Shown here: positions 26,492 through 34,518 of the stretch, piece after piece
Numbering within the stretch: position 1 is the stretch's first letter
Layout: the number at the start of each line of letters is the position of its first letter
Assembly: GCA_016212085.1 (NCBI GenBank)
Contig: JACRHL010000009.1
Coordinates: 32,572-96,571, forward strand
DNA from: Nitrospirota bacterium
Lineage (GTDB): Bacteria; Nitrospirota; JACRHL01
DNA length: 64,000 nucleotides
Direction: 5' to 3'
Made by a program: the position numbers and the translations under genes
Notes under the pieces: generated by a model
The model's database searches: none
What the model was told of the DNA's origin: nothing
The model's input: only the letters and a program-made list of their open reading frames with translations

Positions 26492-26847
26492 CAGTCGCCT
26501 TTCCAGCCCTTGGGCGCCTGGGCGGTATCCTTGAAGGTCATGATGTAGTCGGTGATCGTCTGGATCTCCGCGTCCGTCAGCCGCGACGGGCGCATGATGG
26601 ACTTCTCGTTGACGGCCTTCGGGTCCTTGATATAGGCGGCGATGCGCGCCGCGTCGGCCCACGCCGGGATGGATTGCAGCGGCGGTCCCATCTTGCCGCC
26701 CTTGCCCAGCAGCGAGTGGCACATCAGGCAGCCGTTGCGCTCCAGCAGCTGCTTGGCCTTCTCGTCCGCCCACGCACCCGGCGCGGCAACCAGCACGGTG
26801 CCCAGGGCCAGGGCGGCGACGGCCACGGAACGGGACCAACTCTTCAT
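26491..26847 (-). CDS. Monohaem cytochrome c, first gene of the b6f-like operon
   Basis: A 118-aa protein with a signal peptide ending AWA-DE. One haem site, CLMCH, with a likely distal Met in NEKSIMRPSRL. GGAGG eight bases before ATG 26847 fixes the start. It precedes the Rieske gene with a one-base overlap. The 201 bases between it and the divergent gene at 27049 hold no other gene and should contain both promoters; none stands out by sequence. Its position suggests the direct electron acceptor of the complex, replacing cytochrome f or c1. Confidence 0.9.
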   Translation of the reverse strand: MKSWSRSVAVAALALGTVLVAAPGAWADEKAKQLLERNGCLMCHSLLGKGGKMGPPLQSIPAWADAARIAAYIKDPKAVNEKSIMRPSRLTDAEIQTITDYIMTFKDTAQAPKGWKGD

Positions 26848-27048
26848 CACGCGAACCTCCGAATCTTGCGGCGCGCCGGCACGGCGGCACCGCGCCGCGC
26901 GCCGACGGACGCCCGAAACCGGGAAATATCCGGCAAAACCGCTAGAATGTCCAGAATAGGGAAGAAGGTTTTTCAAGGCCATGCGGCGCATCACCCGAAA
27001 CCTCGCCCTGGGGCCACCACCGCGCCCGGGCGTTCAGACACGATCATT

Positions 27049-28941
27049 ATGCACATTTCCCGTGGAAAGTGGACCCCTGTTTACGGTCTGACGATCATTT
27101 GCGCATTGGCCGCCGGCTGCGCCGGCGCGCCCCGCCCGGCGCCCCATCCATCGGACGACTGGCGGGCGGCCCTGGAGCGGATGGCGCCCGCCACCCACAT
27201 GGCGGTGGGCGAGTGCGCGCCGCCGCCGGAAGCCATTGCCCCGCGCGGCCCCGAGCCGTTCGCCTGGGCCCACCCACTGCCCCAGGGCGACAACCTGCTG
27301 GGGATGGCGGGTAGCGCCCCCGGCAACCTCTGGGCGGTGGGCGACAAGGGCCGCATCCTGCACTTCGACGGACGCCGCTGGACGCGCCAGGACACCGCCG
27401 CCACCGACTACCTGGCCGGCGTCTGGGCCGCTCCCTCCGGCGCGGCCTTCGTCACCGGCTACAACGGCCGGGTGCTGCACTTCGACGGCAGCCGCTGGGA
27501 GAACCACCCCACCGGCGTCTCCAACGACTTCAACGGCATCTGGGGGTCGGGCCCGGACGATGTGTTCGCCGTCGCCGACCGGGGCGTCATCTTCCACTGG
27601 GACGGCCGCTGCTGGGCGCGCCAGGACAGCGGCACCGAGAACCTGTTCTTCGGCGTGTGGGGCTCCGGCCCCGCCGACGTGTGGGCGGTGGGCGGCCGCG
27701 GCAACGTGGCCCACTACGACGGGCTGCGCTGGCAGCCGGTGGACGTGGGGGTGGACGCCCACTTCGTGAGCGTGTGGGGCACCGGCCCGGACAACGTCTA
27801 CATCGCCGGCGACGGCGGGGTGCTGCTGCACCGCACGGGCGGCGCCTGGACGCGGGAGGCCCTGGACACGGACACCCTGCTGCGCTGGATCTGGGGCACG
27901 GGCCCCGCCGACGCGTGGGTGGCGGGCGACGACGGGGTGGTGCGCCACTTCGACGGCCACGCCTGGCGGCCGGTGGACATCGGCACCGCCCAGGCGGTGC
28001 GTGGCGGCTGGGCGGCGGACGGCGTCAACGGGCTGGTGGGCGACGACGGGCTGCTCATGGCCGGCGCCGGAACCGCCCTGGCCCCGGCGCGCACCGGGCC
28101 GTTTGCCGATCTGGCGGCCACCGCCGGGGACTGGGCGGTGGGCACCGGCGGCAGCGTGCTGCGGCGCGACGCCGATGGCCGCTGGCGCCCGGAGGAAATG
28201 GGCGCGCAAGATACCCTCGGCGCCGTGGCGGCCCTGGCGGACGGCCGGGTGCTGGCCGCCGAGCGGGCCACCCTGTGGCTGCGCGACGGCCGCGGCTGGC
28301 GCACCCTGGCCAACCCCGCCGCCCTGCCGGTGCGCGCCATCCGCGCCTGGAACGAGCGGGCGGTGGCGGTGACGGAGCTGGGCACCCTGCTCACCTTCGA
28401 CGGCACCGCCTGGGCGCCCCTGCCCGGTCCCATGGACGGCACCCCGGAAACACCGGAAACCCTGCGTTCCGGCACCGCCAACGGCCCCGGCGCCCCCGCC
28501 CTGTTCGGCCTGGGCGGCCGGGCGCCGGACGACCTGTGGCTGGTGGGCCCCGCCGGCCGGGCCTTCCACTTCGACGGCCGCGCCTGGGCCGACCGCTCCA
28601 TGGCGGAGGGAGAGGACCTGACCGCCGTGTCCGCCAGCGGCGTGGCGGTGGGCATGGGCGGCGGCGCCTACCGCTGGGAAAACGGGGGCTGGCGGCGCCT
28701 CACCCCGGCCGGCGGCCTGCTGTCACTGTATGCGGTGGTGGACGACCCGGCGGGCGGGGGCTGGGCCGCCGGCGACTTCGGCACCATCCTGCGCATCGAG
28801 GGCGGCCGGGTCACCCCCTTGAGCGGCGTGACCGGGCAGAGCCTGTGGGGCGCGGCGGTCACGGCGGACGGCCGCGTGCAGCTGGTGGGCGACGGCGGCA
28901 CCATCCTGGAGCGGCCGGGGGCCGCGATCAAGATCAAGTGA
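27049..28941 (+). CDS. Large beta-propeller lipoprotein
   Basis: A 630-aa protein. Lipobox ALAAGC (Cys 24). From about residue 80 it consists of roughly 40-residue units with the pattern G-S-G-P-D-D-V-(F/W)-A-V-G..G.(I/V)xHxDGxxW, repeated at least six times (NLWAVGDKGRILHFDG, DVFAVADRGVIFHWDG, DVWAVGGRGNVAHYDG, NVYIAGDGGVLLHRTG, DAWVAGDDGVVRHFDG). The later units are degenerate. This indicates one or two beta-propellers exposed at the outer membrane or in the periplasm. It may assemble or regulate an envelope complex. It is divergent from the b6f-like operon and adjoins no obvious partner. The end of the gene carries a 21-bp direct repeat with 31-bp period (28912-28963) that spans the stop codon. 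Confidence 0.8.
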   Translation: MHISRGKWTPVYGLTIICALAAGCAGAPRPAPHPSDDWRAALERMAPATHMAVGECAPPPEAIAPRGPEPFAWAHPLPQGDNLLGMAGSAPGNLWAVGDKGRILHFDGRRWTRQDTAATDYLAGVWAAPSGAAFVTGYNGRVLHFDGSRWENHPTGVSNDFNGIWGSGPDDVFAVADRGVIFHWDGRCWARQDSGTENLFFGVWGSGPADVWAVGGRGNVAHYDGLRWQPVDVGVDAHFVSVWGTGPDNVYIAGDGGVLLHRTGGAWTREALDTDTLLRWIWGTGPADAWVAGDDGVVRHFDGHAWRPVDIGTAQAVRGGWAADGVNGLVGDDGLLMAGAGTALAPARTGPFADLAATAGDWAVGTGGSVLRRDADGRWRPEEMGAQDTLGAVAALADGRVLAAERATLWLRDGRGWRTLANPAALPVRAIRAWNERAVAVTELGTLLTFDGTAWAPLPGPMDGTPETPETLRSGTANGPGAPALFGLGGRAPDDLWLVGPAGRAFHFDGRAWADRSMAEGEDLTAVSASGVAVGMGGGAYRWENGGWRRLTPAGGLLSLYAVVDDPAGGGWAAGDFGTILRIEGGRVTPLSGVTGQSLWGAAVTADGRVQLVGDGGTILERPGAAIKIK

Positions 28942-29036
28942 CCGGCCGGGGGCCGCGATCAAGGCCGAACAGGGCGTTGGAAAACCGCTCGGTTCCGGTG
29001 TCGCGTCGCGGGAACAAAATACCCGGCGCCGGGCAC

Positions 29037-29061
29037 AAAAAAAGGCCCCCGAGCGGGGGCC
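29037..29061 (-). terminator. Rho-independent terminator of the isc operon
   Basis: On the minus strand the stem GGCCCCC / GGGGGCC with loop GCTC is followed by seven T residues. It lies 26 bases after the iscX stop codon. Confidence 0.85.
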
Positions 29062-29086
29062 CCGAAACAATCCGCCGCGGGCGCTC

Positions 29087-29296
29087 TCAGCCCACGTCCT
29101 GCCACTCCTGGTACCAGGCCATCTGGATGGCCTCCAGCTTACCCTCCGTCGACTTGGCCGGGTCGTCGCCGAAGTCGGGCAGGCCCACCACCATCTCGCG
29201 CAGGTCGGTGAAGCGCAGGGTGAGCGGGTCCTTGTCCGGGTAGCGATCGATGAGCGCCAGGGCGATGTCTTCCGGGTTCTGCCAACTCAGCTTCAT
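29087..29296 (-). CDS. iscX: IscX, Fe-S assembly accessory protein
   Basis: A 69-aa acidic protein. MKLSWQNPEDIALALIDRYPDKDPLTLRFTDL and the final EAIQMAWYQEWQD match IscX/YfhJ throughout. IscX binds IscS and modulates cluster assembly, perhaps as an iron-dependent regulator. It is the last gene of the isc operon and its ATG overlaps the ferredoxin stop by four bases. Confidence 0.95.
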   Translation of the reverse strand: MKLSWQNPEDIALALIDRYPDKDPLTLRFTDLREMVVGLPDFGDDPAKSTEGKLEAIQMAWYQEWQDVG

Positions 29297-29643
29297 CCAT
29301 GGCCTCCCGCCTCGGCGGCGTTCATCATCACCCGCGCCACCACCTCGCCGCTGCCCTCCACCACCGCCTGGCAGGCCAGGCGCGAGTGCAGGGTAAGGCC
29401 CGGCGCGCGGTCGAGCCGGTCCTCCTCGTCGTCCTCCATCTCAGAGAGATGGTCCTCGCCCGACTCCACCACCACGTGGCACGTGGTGCACGCGCAGGCG
29501 CCACCACAATTGTGCCCGATGTCCACGCCGTGGGCCAGGCCGATGTCGAGCAGGCTGCCGGGCCTGCCGTCATGCCCGTATGGGTAGTCCGCCGGGTCCA
29601 CCTCGACGGTGATGCCGGACGGCAGGAAGGTCACCTTCGCCAT
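29293..29643 (-). CDS. fdx: ISC-type 2Fe-2S ferredoxin
   Basis: A 116-aa adrenodoxin-type ferredoxin. Cluster ligands Cys46, Cys52, Cys55 (CGGACACTTC) and Cys91 (RLACQ). EDHLSEMEDDEEDRLD provides the acidic partner-binding face typical of Isc ferredoxins. It supplies electrons for cluster assembly on IscU. It follows iscU after 48 bases and overlaps iscX. Confidence 0.95.
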   Translation of the reverse strand: MAKVTFLPSGITVEVDPADYPYGHDGRPGSLLDIGLAHGVDIGHNCGGACACTTCHVVVESGEDHLSEMEDDEEDRLDRAPGLTLHSRLACQAVVEGSGEVVARVMMNAAEAGGHG

Positions 29644-29691
29644 AAAACGCCTCGTCCCCGGTCGTTCGCGCGCTTCGGAATCCGGCCCGGA

Positions 29692-30078
29692 TCAGGCCTT
29701 GCCGGACTTCTTGAGGTAGTCGCCCACCGCCGCCTTGATGGCGTCCTCCGCCAGCACGGAGCAGTGGATCTTCACCGGCGGCAGGTCCAGTTCCTCGACG
29801 ATCTGGGTGTTCTTGATCGCCATGGCCTCGTCCACGGTGCGGCCCTTCAGCCACTCGGTGGCCAGCGACGAGCTGGCAATCGCCGAGCCGCAGCCGAAGG
29901 TCTTGAACCTGGCGTCCTCGATGATGCCGTCGTCGTTGATCTTCACCTGCAGCTTCATGACGTCGCCGCACTCGGGCGCGCCCACGATGCCGGTGCCAAC
30001 CCCCAGATCGTCCTTGTCGAACGAACCCATGTTGCGGGGGTTGTTATAGTGGTCCAGAACCTTGTCGCTGTATGCCAT
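29692..30078 (-). CDS. iscU: IscU, Fe-S cluster scaffold
   Basis: A 128-aa scaffold. Cluster ligands Cys37, Cys63 and Cys106 with Asp39 (PECGDVM). The HscA-recognition motif LPPVK is intact at 99-103, although no hscA, hscB or iscA lies in this operon. It directly follows iscS. The chaperones are either elsewhere or replaced. Confidence 0.96.
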   Translation of the reverse strand: MAYSDKVLDHYNNPRNMGSFDKDDLGVGTGIVGAPECGDVMKLQVKINDDGIIEDARFKTFGCGSAIASSSLATEWLKGRTVDEAMAIKNTQIVEELDLPPVKIHCSVLAEDAIKAAVGDYLKKSGKA

Positions 30079-30127
30079 TTATTCCTCCTTCCCGCCGCCT
30101 TCCGGGCGGCCACGATATGTTACCCGC

Positions 30128-31351
30128 CTAGTGGCTCGACCACTGGACGGTGCTCAGGTCAACCCCTTCCTTCGCCAGCTCGTAGAGCGGCGACATCTCG
30201 CGCAGGCGCACCACCGCCTCCACGGTCTTGCCGATCACGTAGTCCACCTCCGCCTCGGTGGTGAAGCGGCCGATGGAGAAACGGATCGACGAGTGCGCCA
30301 GATCCTCCGACACCCCCAGGGCGCGGATCACGTACGACGGCTCCAGGGTGGCGGTGGTGCAGGCGGAGCCCGACGACAGCGCCACGTCCTTCATGCCGAG
30401 CAGCATCGACTCGCCCTCGATGTAGGCGAAGCTCAGGTTCAGGTTGCCGGGCAGACGGTGGGTGGCGCTGCCGTTCACGTGCACCTCGTCGCAGCCCGCC
30501 AGGATGCCATTCATGAGGCGGTCGCGCAGGGCCGCCACGCGGCCCGCCTCGGTGGCCATCTCACCCTTGCAGAGGTCGCAGGCCACGCCCATGCCGACGA
30601 TGCCGGGCACGTTGGCCGTCCCGGAGCGCATGCCGCGCTCGTGGCCGCCGCCGTCGATCTGCGCCGCCAGGCGCACCCGCGGCTTCTTGCGGCGCACGTA
30701 CAGGGCGCCCACCCCCTTGGGGCCATGCATCTTGTGGGCGGACAGGGCGGCAAGGTCGAGGCCCATCGCCTCCACGTCCACATGCACCTTGCCGGCGGCC
30801 TCGGACACGTCGGAGAAGAACAGGGCGCCGGCGGCCTTGACCGCCTTGCCGATGGCCGCCATGTCCTGCACGGTGCCGATCTCGTTGTTGGCCATCATCA
30901 CCGACACCAGCATGGTGTCCGGGCGCATGGCGGCCTGCACGTCGGCCACGGCCACGCGGCCCTCCTTGTCCACCGGCACCTCGGTAACCTCCAGCCCCTT
31001 CTCGCGGGCCAGGCGGTGCAGCACGTCCTTCACCGGGCGGCTGTCGATGACCGACATCACCACGTGGTGGCCCTTTTCCGCGTACATCTCGACGGCGCCC
31101 TTGAGGGCCAGGTTGATGGCCTCGGTGCCGCCGCTGGTGAACACGATCTCCTTGGGGTCGGCGCCGATCAGCCCCGCCACCTGTTCGCGGGCCTTGTCCA
31201 CCGCACTCTCCGCCGCCCAGCCGAAGCTGTGGTTGCGGCTGGCCGGATGCCCGTAGACCTCGGTGAAATACGGCAGCATCGCCTCCAGGACGCGCGGGTC
31301 CATGGGGGTGGTGGACTGGTAATCCATATAGATGGGGAGCTTGACGTTCAT
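30128..31351 (-). CDS. iscS: IscS-family cysteine desulfurase with altered PLP-pocket residues
   Basis: A 407-aa PLP enzyme. [15 protein letters not shown], the PLP lysine Lys207 ([10 protein letters not shown]), the catalytic-loop Cys331 ([16 protein letters not shown]) and the C-terminal [17 protein letters not shown] all fit IscS. Two usually invariant residues differ. The His that stacks on the PLP ring (His104 in E. coli, in TEHKAVLD) is Ser104 in VIDSRPVKD. The Gln that contacts the PLP hydroxyl (Gln183, DATQ) is Glu184 (DVSE). The gene is intact, correctly sized and in its normal place between iscR and iscU. It should supply sulfur to IscU, but its chemistry may be tuned differently. 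Confidence 0.9.
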   Translation of the reverse strand: MNVKLPIYMDYQSTTPMDPRVLEAMLPYFTEVYGHPASRNHSFGWAAESAVDKAREQVAGLIGADPKEIVFTSGGTEAINLALKGAVEMYAEKGHHVVMSVIDSRPVKDVLHRLAREKGLEVTEVPVDKEGRVAVADVQAAMRPDTMLVSVMMANNEIGTVQDMAAIGKAVKAAGALFFSDVSEAAGKVHVDVEAMGLDLAALSAHKMHGPKGVGALYVRRKKPRVRLAAQIDGGGHERGMRSGTANVPGIVGMGVACDLCKGEMATEAGRVAALRDRLMNGILAGCDEVHVNGSATHRLPGNLNLSFAYIEGESMLLGMKDVALSSGSACTTATLEPSYVIRALGVSEDLAHSSIRFSIGRFTTEAEVDYVIGKTVEAVVRLREMSPLYELAKEGVDLSTVQWSSH

Positions 31352-31387
31352 ATTCGCGAACCTGTATTGCCTGAAGGAAAAAATGCG

Positions 31388-31822
31388 TCAGTTGGGACCG
31401 GCCACCGGCGTCAGGGTCATATGGTGGAACTCCGCCACCGACATGTGCTCGAGCAGGGAACTGATCCGCTGCTGGATGTGCTCCACCGGGGTGCGGATGG
31501 TGCACCGGTCCGCCTGCATGCAGGCGGCGGCGGGGCCGGCCATGCAGTCGGTGATGCCCAGCGGCCCCTCGATGACCTCGATCACCTCGGCCACGGTGAT
31601 GCGCTCCGCCGGGCGCGACAGGGCATAACCGCCCTTGGGCCCGTTCTCGCTCACGATCACCCCGCCACGGGACAGGGTTTGCAGTATCTTCGCCATCATC
31701 TCCACGGGGATCTGATAGGTTTCGGCGATCTCCTTGGCGTTCACCAGGGGTTGATCGGTAACGAACCCCATGTGCAACAGGGCCATCAGCGCGTAATCGG
31801 TTTTCTTGGTCAGTTTCAGCAC
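31388..31822 (-). CDS. iscR: IscR, Rrf2-family Fe-S-responsive regulator
   Basis: A 144-aa repressor starting at GTG. The winged helix (KKTDYALMALLHMGF..VNAKEIAETYQIPVEMMAKILQTLSRGGVIVSENGPKGGYALSR) is followed by the cluster-binding Cys residues in DCMAGPAAACMQADRC. In E. coli the 2Fe-2S form represses the isc promoter. The pattern C-x8-C-x5-C is slightly wider than in E. coli IscR. An operator-like palindrome lies 25 bases upstream of its start. Confidence 0.93.
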   Translation of the reverse strand: MLKLTKKTDYALMALLHMGFVTDQPLVNAKEIAETYQIPVEMMAKILQTLSRGGVIVSENGPKGGYALSRPAERITVAEVIEVIEGPLGITDCMAGPAAACMQADRCTIRTPVEHIQQRISSLLEHMSVAEFHHMTLTPVAGPN

Positions 31823-31846
31823 GTCATCACCCGATCAAACTAGTCG

Positions 31847-31896
31847 CCGACCAAAGTGGTCGGATATAACGTAACATCCCCCGGGAAACTGGTCAA
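31847..31896 (-). promoter_or_regulatory. isc promoter with IscR-type operator
   Basis: The perfect palindrome CCGACCAAAGTGGTCGG (31847-31863), extended by ATAT on one side, resembles the type 1 IscR site (ATA..YGAC..GTCR..). On the minus strand it lies just downstream of TTGACC (31896-31891) and TACGTT (31873-31868), spaced 17 bases. Bound IscR would cover the start site, giving autorepression when clusters are plentiful. Confidence 0.65.
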
Positions 31897-32059
31897 CACC
31901 CGCCGCGCCGCGAATTCCAGGCGTTGGCACCGGCCGCGCGCGGCGGGGCCCGGAGAGCCGGAACGTTGACATCGCCCCCGCCGGATTGGCAAGATTGGCT
32001 GCTGTGTATATCCCGCGTTTGCCGGGCATCCCCGACCTCGCAAGGAATGGTTTTCGCAC

Positions 32060-32722
32060 ATGCCGGTTATCCGCCGCCCGCTTCTGCTGTGTCTCGCGTT
32101 CGCCTCGGCCCTGGTGGCCGGGTGCGGCACGGTGAAAAAGGTCTCCACCTCCGTGGCGGATCTGTTCACGCCGGAGCAGGCGGCCGAGGCCCCGGCCGCG
32201 CCGGAAGCCCCGGTGGAAGTGGCCCCGGTGGCGCCGCCCGCCGAAGCCGCGCCGGCCCCCGTGGAAGTAGCGCCGGTGGAGGCCGCGCCGGAGCCGGCAG
32301 CCGTTCCCAAGGCCGCGCCGGCGGCGGAGCCCGTCACCGAAATCCCCACCGTGGAGATGCCACTGCCCCCGCGCGAGCCGATCCTCTTCGAGGACGAGGC
32401 GCCCGCCGAGCCCGCCGCGCCGCCCGCCCCCTCCGAGCCGGAAACCTACGAGGTGCTGGTGCCCGAGGGCGCCTACCTGTTCGTGCCCGCCCAGATCACC
32501 GTCTACGAGGGCGACACGGTGGTGTGGAAGAACGCCAGCGGCCTGGTGCACCTGTTCGCCACCATCCCCGGCTCCGACCCGTCCGGCCACATGGAGATCG
32601 AACCGACCGACCTGCTGGTGGGCGCCCAGGTGTCGCACACCTTCAACACCGCCGGGACGTACCCCTACTTCTGCTTCATCCACAACCGGATGACCGGCAA
32701 GATCATCGTGCTGCCCCGGTGA
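32060..32722 (+). CDS. Cupredoxin-domain lipoprotein
   Basis: A 220-aa protein. Lipobox ALVAGC (Cys 22). Residues about 40-125 are a Pro/Ala/Glu tether without fold. The C-terminal 95 residues form a plastocyanin-like domain with type 1 copper ligands His164 (GLVHLF), Cys205, His208 and Met211 (CFIHNRM). Such a tethered copper protein would swing between electron donors and acceptors at a membrane surface. Its TGA overlaps the GTG of the trihaem cytochrome gene, so the two are coupled. Confidence 0.9.
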   Translation: MPVIRRPLLLCLAFASALVAGCGTVKKVSTSVADLFTPEQAAEAPAAPEAPVEVAPVAPPAEAAPAPVEVAPVEAAPEPAAVPKAAPAAEPVTEIPTVEMPLPPREPILFEDEAPAEPAAPPAPSEPETYEVLVPEGAYLFVPAQITVYEGDTVVWKNASGLVHLFATIPGSDPSGHMEIEPTDLLVGAQVSHTFNTAGTYPYFCFIHNRMTGKIIVLPR

Positions 32723-33228
32723 GCCGCCAAGCCCGCATCCGCGGCCTGTGGGCCCTGCTGGGCGTGGCCCTGGCGCTGGGCATGGGCATCACCAGTTGCA
32801 CCGTCAAGGCGGTGGAGCCGGTGGCGGAGTTCGCCATCCCCATCCCGCCGGACGACGAGGAGCATCCCATCGCCTTCGAGTTCATGCCCAAGGCCAAGCT
32901 GGGCTATGTGGACTGGGTGGCCGCCCTGCAGGACGGCACCGTCACCCCGCGCGGCTCCATCACCGAGGGCGAGGTGGAGATGATCCCCATCGACTTCGAC
33001 GTGGTGTTCCCCGTGCGCGGCGACCTGCCGGACGTGGTCTACCCCCACCTGCCCCACACCCAATGGCTGGACTGCCGCAACTGCCACCCCAGCATCTTCA
33101 AGATGAAGGCCGGCTCCAACCCGGTGACCATGCAGAAGATCGTCGAGGGCGAGTTCTGCGGCCGCTGCCACGGCAAGGTGGCGTTTCCGCTGTACGACTG
33201 CAACCGCTGCCACTCCAAGCCCAAGTAG
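32719..33228 (+). CDS. c7-type trihaem cytochrome lipoprotein
   Basis: A 169-aa protein starting at GTG (GTGA overlap with the cupredoxin gene). A hydrophobic N-terminus ends in GMGITSC, a possible lipobox (Cys 27). The C-terminal part has three CxxCH motifs, CRNCH, CGRCH and CNRCH, with the spacing of the c(7)-type trihaem domain. Extra His residues before the first site (YPHLPHTQW) may be distal ligands. Low-potential multihaem proteins of this kind occur in periplasmic and extracellular electron transfer chains. The cupredoxin partner suggests electron exchange between them. Confidence 0.88.
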   Translation: MSRQARIRGLWALLGVALALGMGITSCTVKAVEPVAEFAIPIPPDDEEHPIAFEFMPKAKLGYVDWVAALQDGTVTPRGSITEGEVEMIPIDFDVVFPVRGDLPDVVYPHLPHTQWLDCRNCHPSIFKMKAGSNPVTMQKIVEGEFCGRCHGKVAFPLYDCNRCHSKPK

Positions 33229-33287
33229 CGGGCACCGCGCCGGGTTGCGCGTCATCCGCCCGCCGATCACATCACCTGGGGAACGCC

Positions 33288-34469
33288 ATGAACCGCATCG
33301 CCACCCTGGCCCTGTTGGCTGCCGCGCTGCTCGTGGCCGCCTGCTCCAGGGCGGAGCAGGTCAAGCCCGACCGGCCGCTCATCCCCGCCGAGGGGGCCGT
33401 TGCCGCGCCACCCCCCGCCCCCGGCCCGCTGGGCCACAAGGTGGGCGAGCTGTTCCAGGTGGGCGCCGCCGCCTACGTGCGCAGCCTGTACGTGCGCGGG
33501 GACGACCTGTACGTGGGCACCTCCACCGGCGTGGTGGTGGTGGACAGGAACAGCGGCAACGTGCGCCGCACCTTTTCGATGCAGGACGGCATGCGCGACC
33601 CCTACGCCTTCGTGGTGCGCCCGGCGCCGGACGGCGGCGTGTGGATGGGCACCAACTCCGGCGGCCTGGCGATCTACCGGGACGGTGCGGTGCAGAACTA
33701 CCTGCCCAAGCACGGCCTGGCCGACATCTGGGTGTACGACGTGGCCTGGGCGGAAGACGGCTCCGCCTGGATCGCCACCTGGGACGGGGTGAACCACGTC
33801 ACCGGCAGCCTGGACGACAAGGCCAACTGGCAGACCTTCAACACGGATGACGGCCTGGCCAACCCGTGGGTGTACGCCATCCAGATCGACCGGGCCGGGG
33901 CGGTGTGGTTCGGCACCGAGGGCGGCCTGTCGCGCTATGTGAACGGCCAGTGGACCACCTGGTTGCAGAAGGACGGCCTGGGCGCCCCCAACCCGCGCCA
34001 GCTTGCCTCCAGCCCCCTGTCCGGCTTCGGCTCCAAGCAGGCCGGCGAGCACTCGCACGACCTGACCACCCTGGACCCCGGCGGCCGGGAGACCTACAAC
34101 GAGAATTATGTGTTCTCCCTGCTCCTGGACCCGGACCAGACCCTGTGGATCGGCACCTGGGGCGGCGGCGTGGCGCACTTCGACGGCCAAACATTTTCCA
34201 ACCTGACGGAGGCGGACGGCCTGGCGGGCAACGTGGTGTACAGCATCGCCCGCGACGACGGCGACGGCTCCATGTGGTTCGGCACCAACCGGGGCATCAG
34301 CCGCTACGACGGCAAGGGCTGGACCACCTTCACCCAGGCCGACGGCCTGGTGGGCGACGACGTGTACACCCTGGCCATCGACCCGGACCACGTGGTATGG
34401 GCGGGCCAGAAGGGCGCCGTGGTCAAGCTGGTGCCCCTGCTGGCCGGGCATGGCGGCGGGCACGGGTAG
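33288..34469 (+). CDS. Two-component-regulator-type beta-propeller lipoprotein
   Basis: A 393-aa protein. Lipobox LLVAAC (Cys 19). At least five propeller blades with the pattern (V/L)W(I/F/M)GT..G(L/I)SRY.G..W..(F/Y)....GL (for example VWMGTNSGGLAIYRDG, VWFGTEGGLSRYVNG, LWIGTWGGGVAHFDG, MWFGTNRGISRYDGKGW) match the sensor propellers of hybrid kinases, but there is no kinase domain or membrane span. It follows the cupredoxin and trihaem cytochrome genes by 59 bases and is probably in their operon. A scaffold role on the envelope is possible. Confidence 0.85.
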   Translation: MNRIATLALLAAALLVAACSRAEQVKPDRPLIPAEGAVAAPPPAPGPLGHKVGELFQVGAAAYVRSLYVRGDDLYVGTSTGVVVVDRNSGNVRRTFSMQDGMRDPYAFVVRPAPDGGVWMGTNSGGLAIYRDGAVQNYLPKHGLADIWVYDVAWAEDGSAWIATWDGVNHVTGSLDDKANWQTFNTDDGLANPWVYAIQIDRAGAVWFGTEGGLSRYVNGQWTTWLQKDGLGAPNPRQLASSPLSGFGSKQAGEHSHDLTTLDPGGRETYNENYVFSLLLDPDQTLWIGTWGGGVAHFDGQTFSNLTEADGLAGNVVYSIARDDGDGSMWFGTNRGISRYDGKGWTTFTQADGLVGDDVYTLAIDPDHVVWAGQKGAVVKLVPLLAGHGGGHG

Positions 34470-34518
34470 CGGCCGGGGGGAACGGACGATCCATTCAAAT
34501 CGTTGAGGGGAGGGTGAG

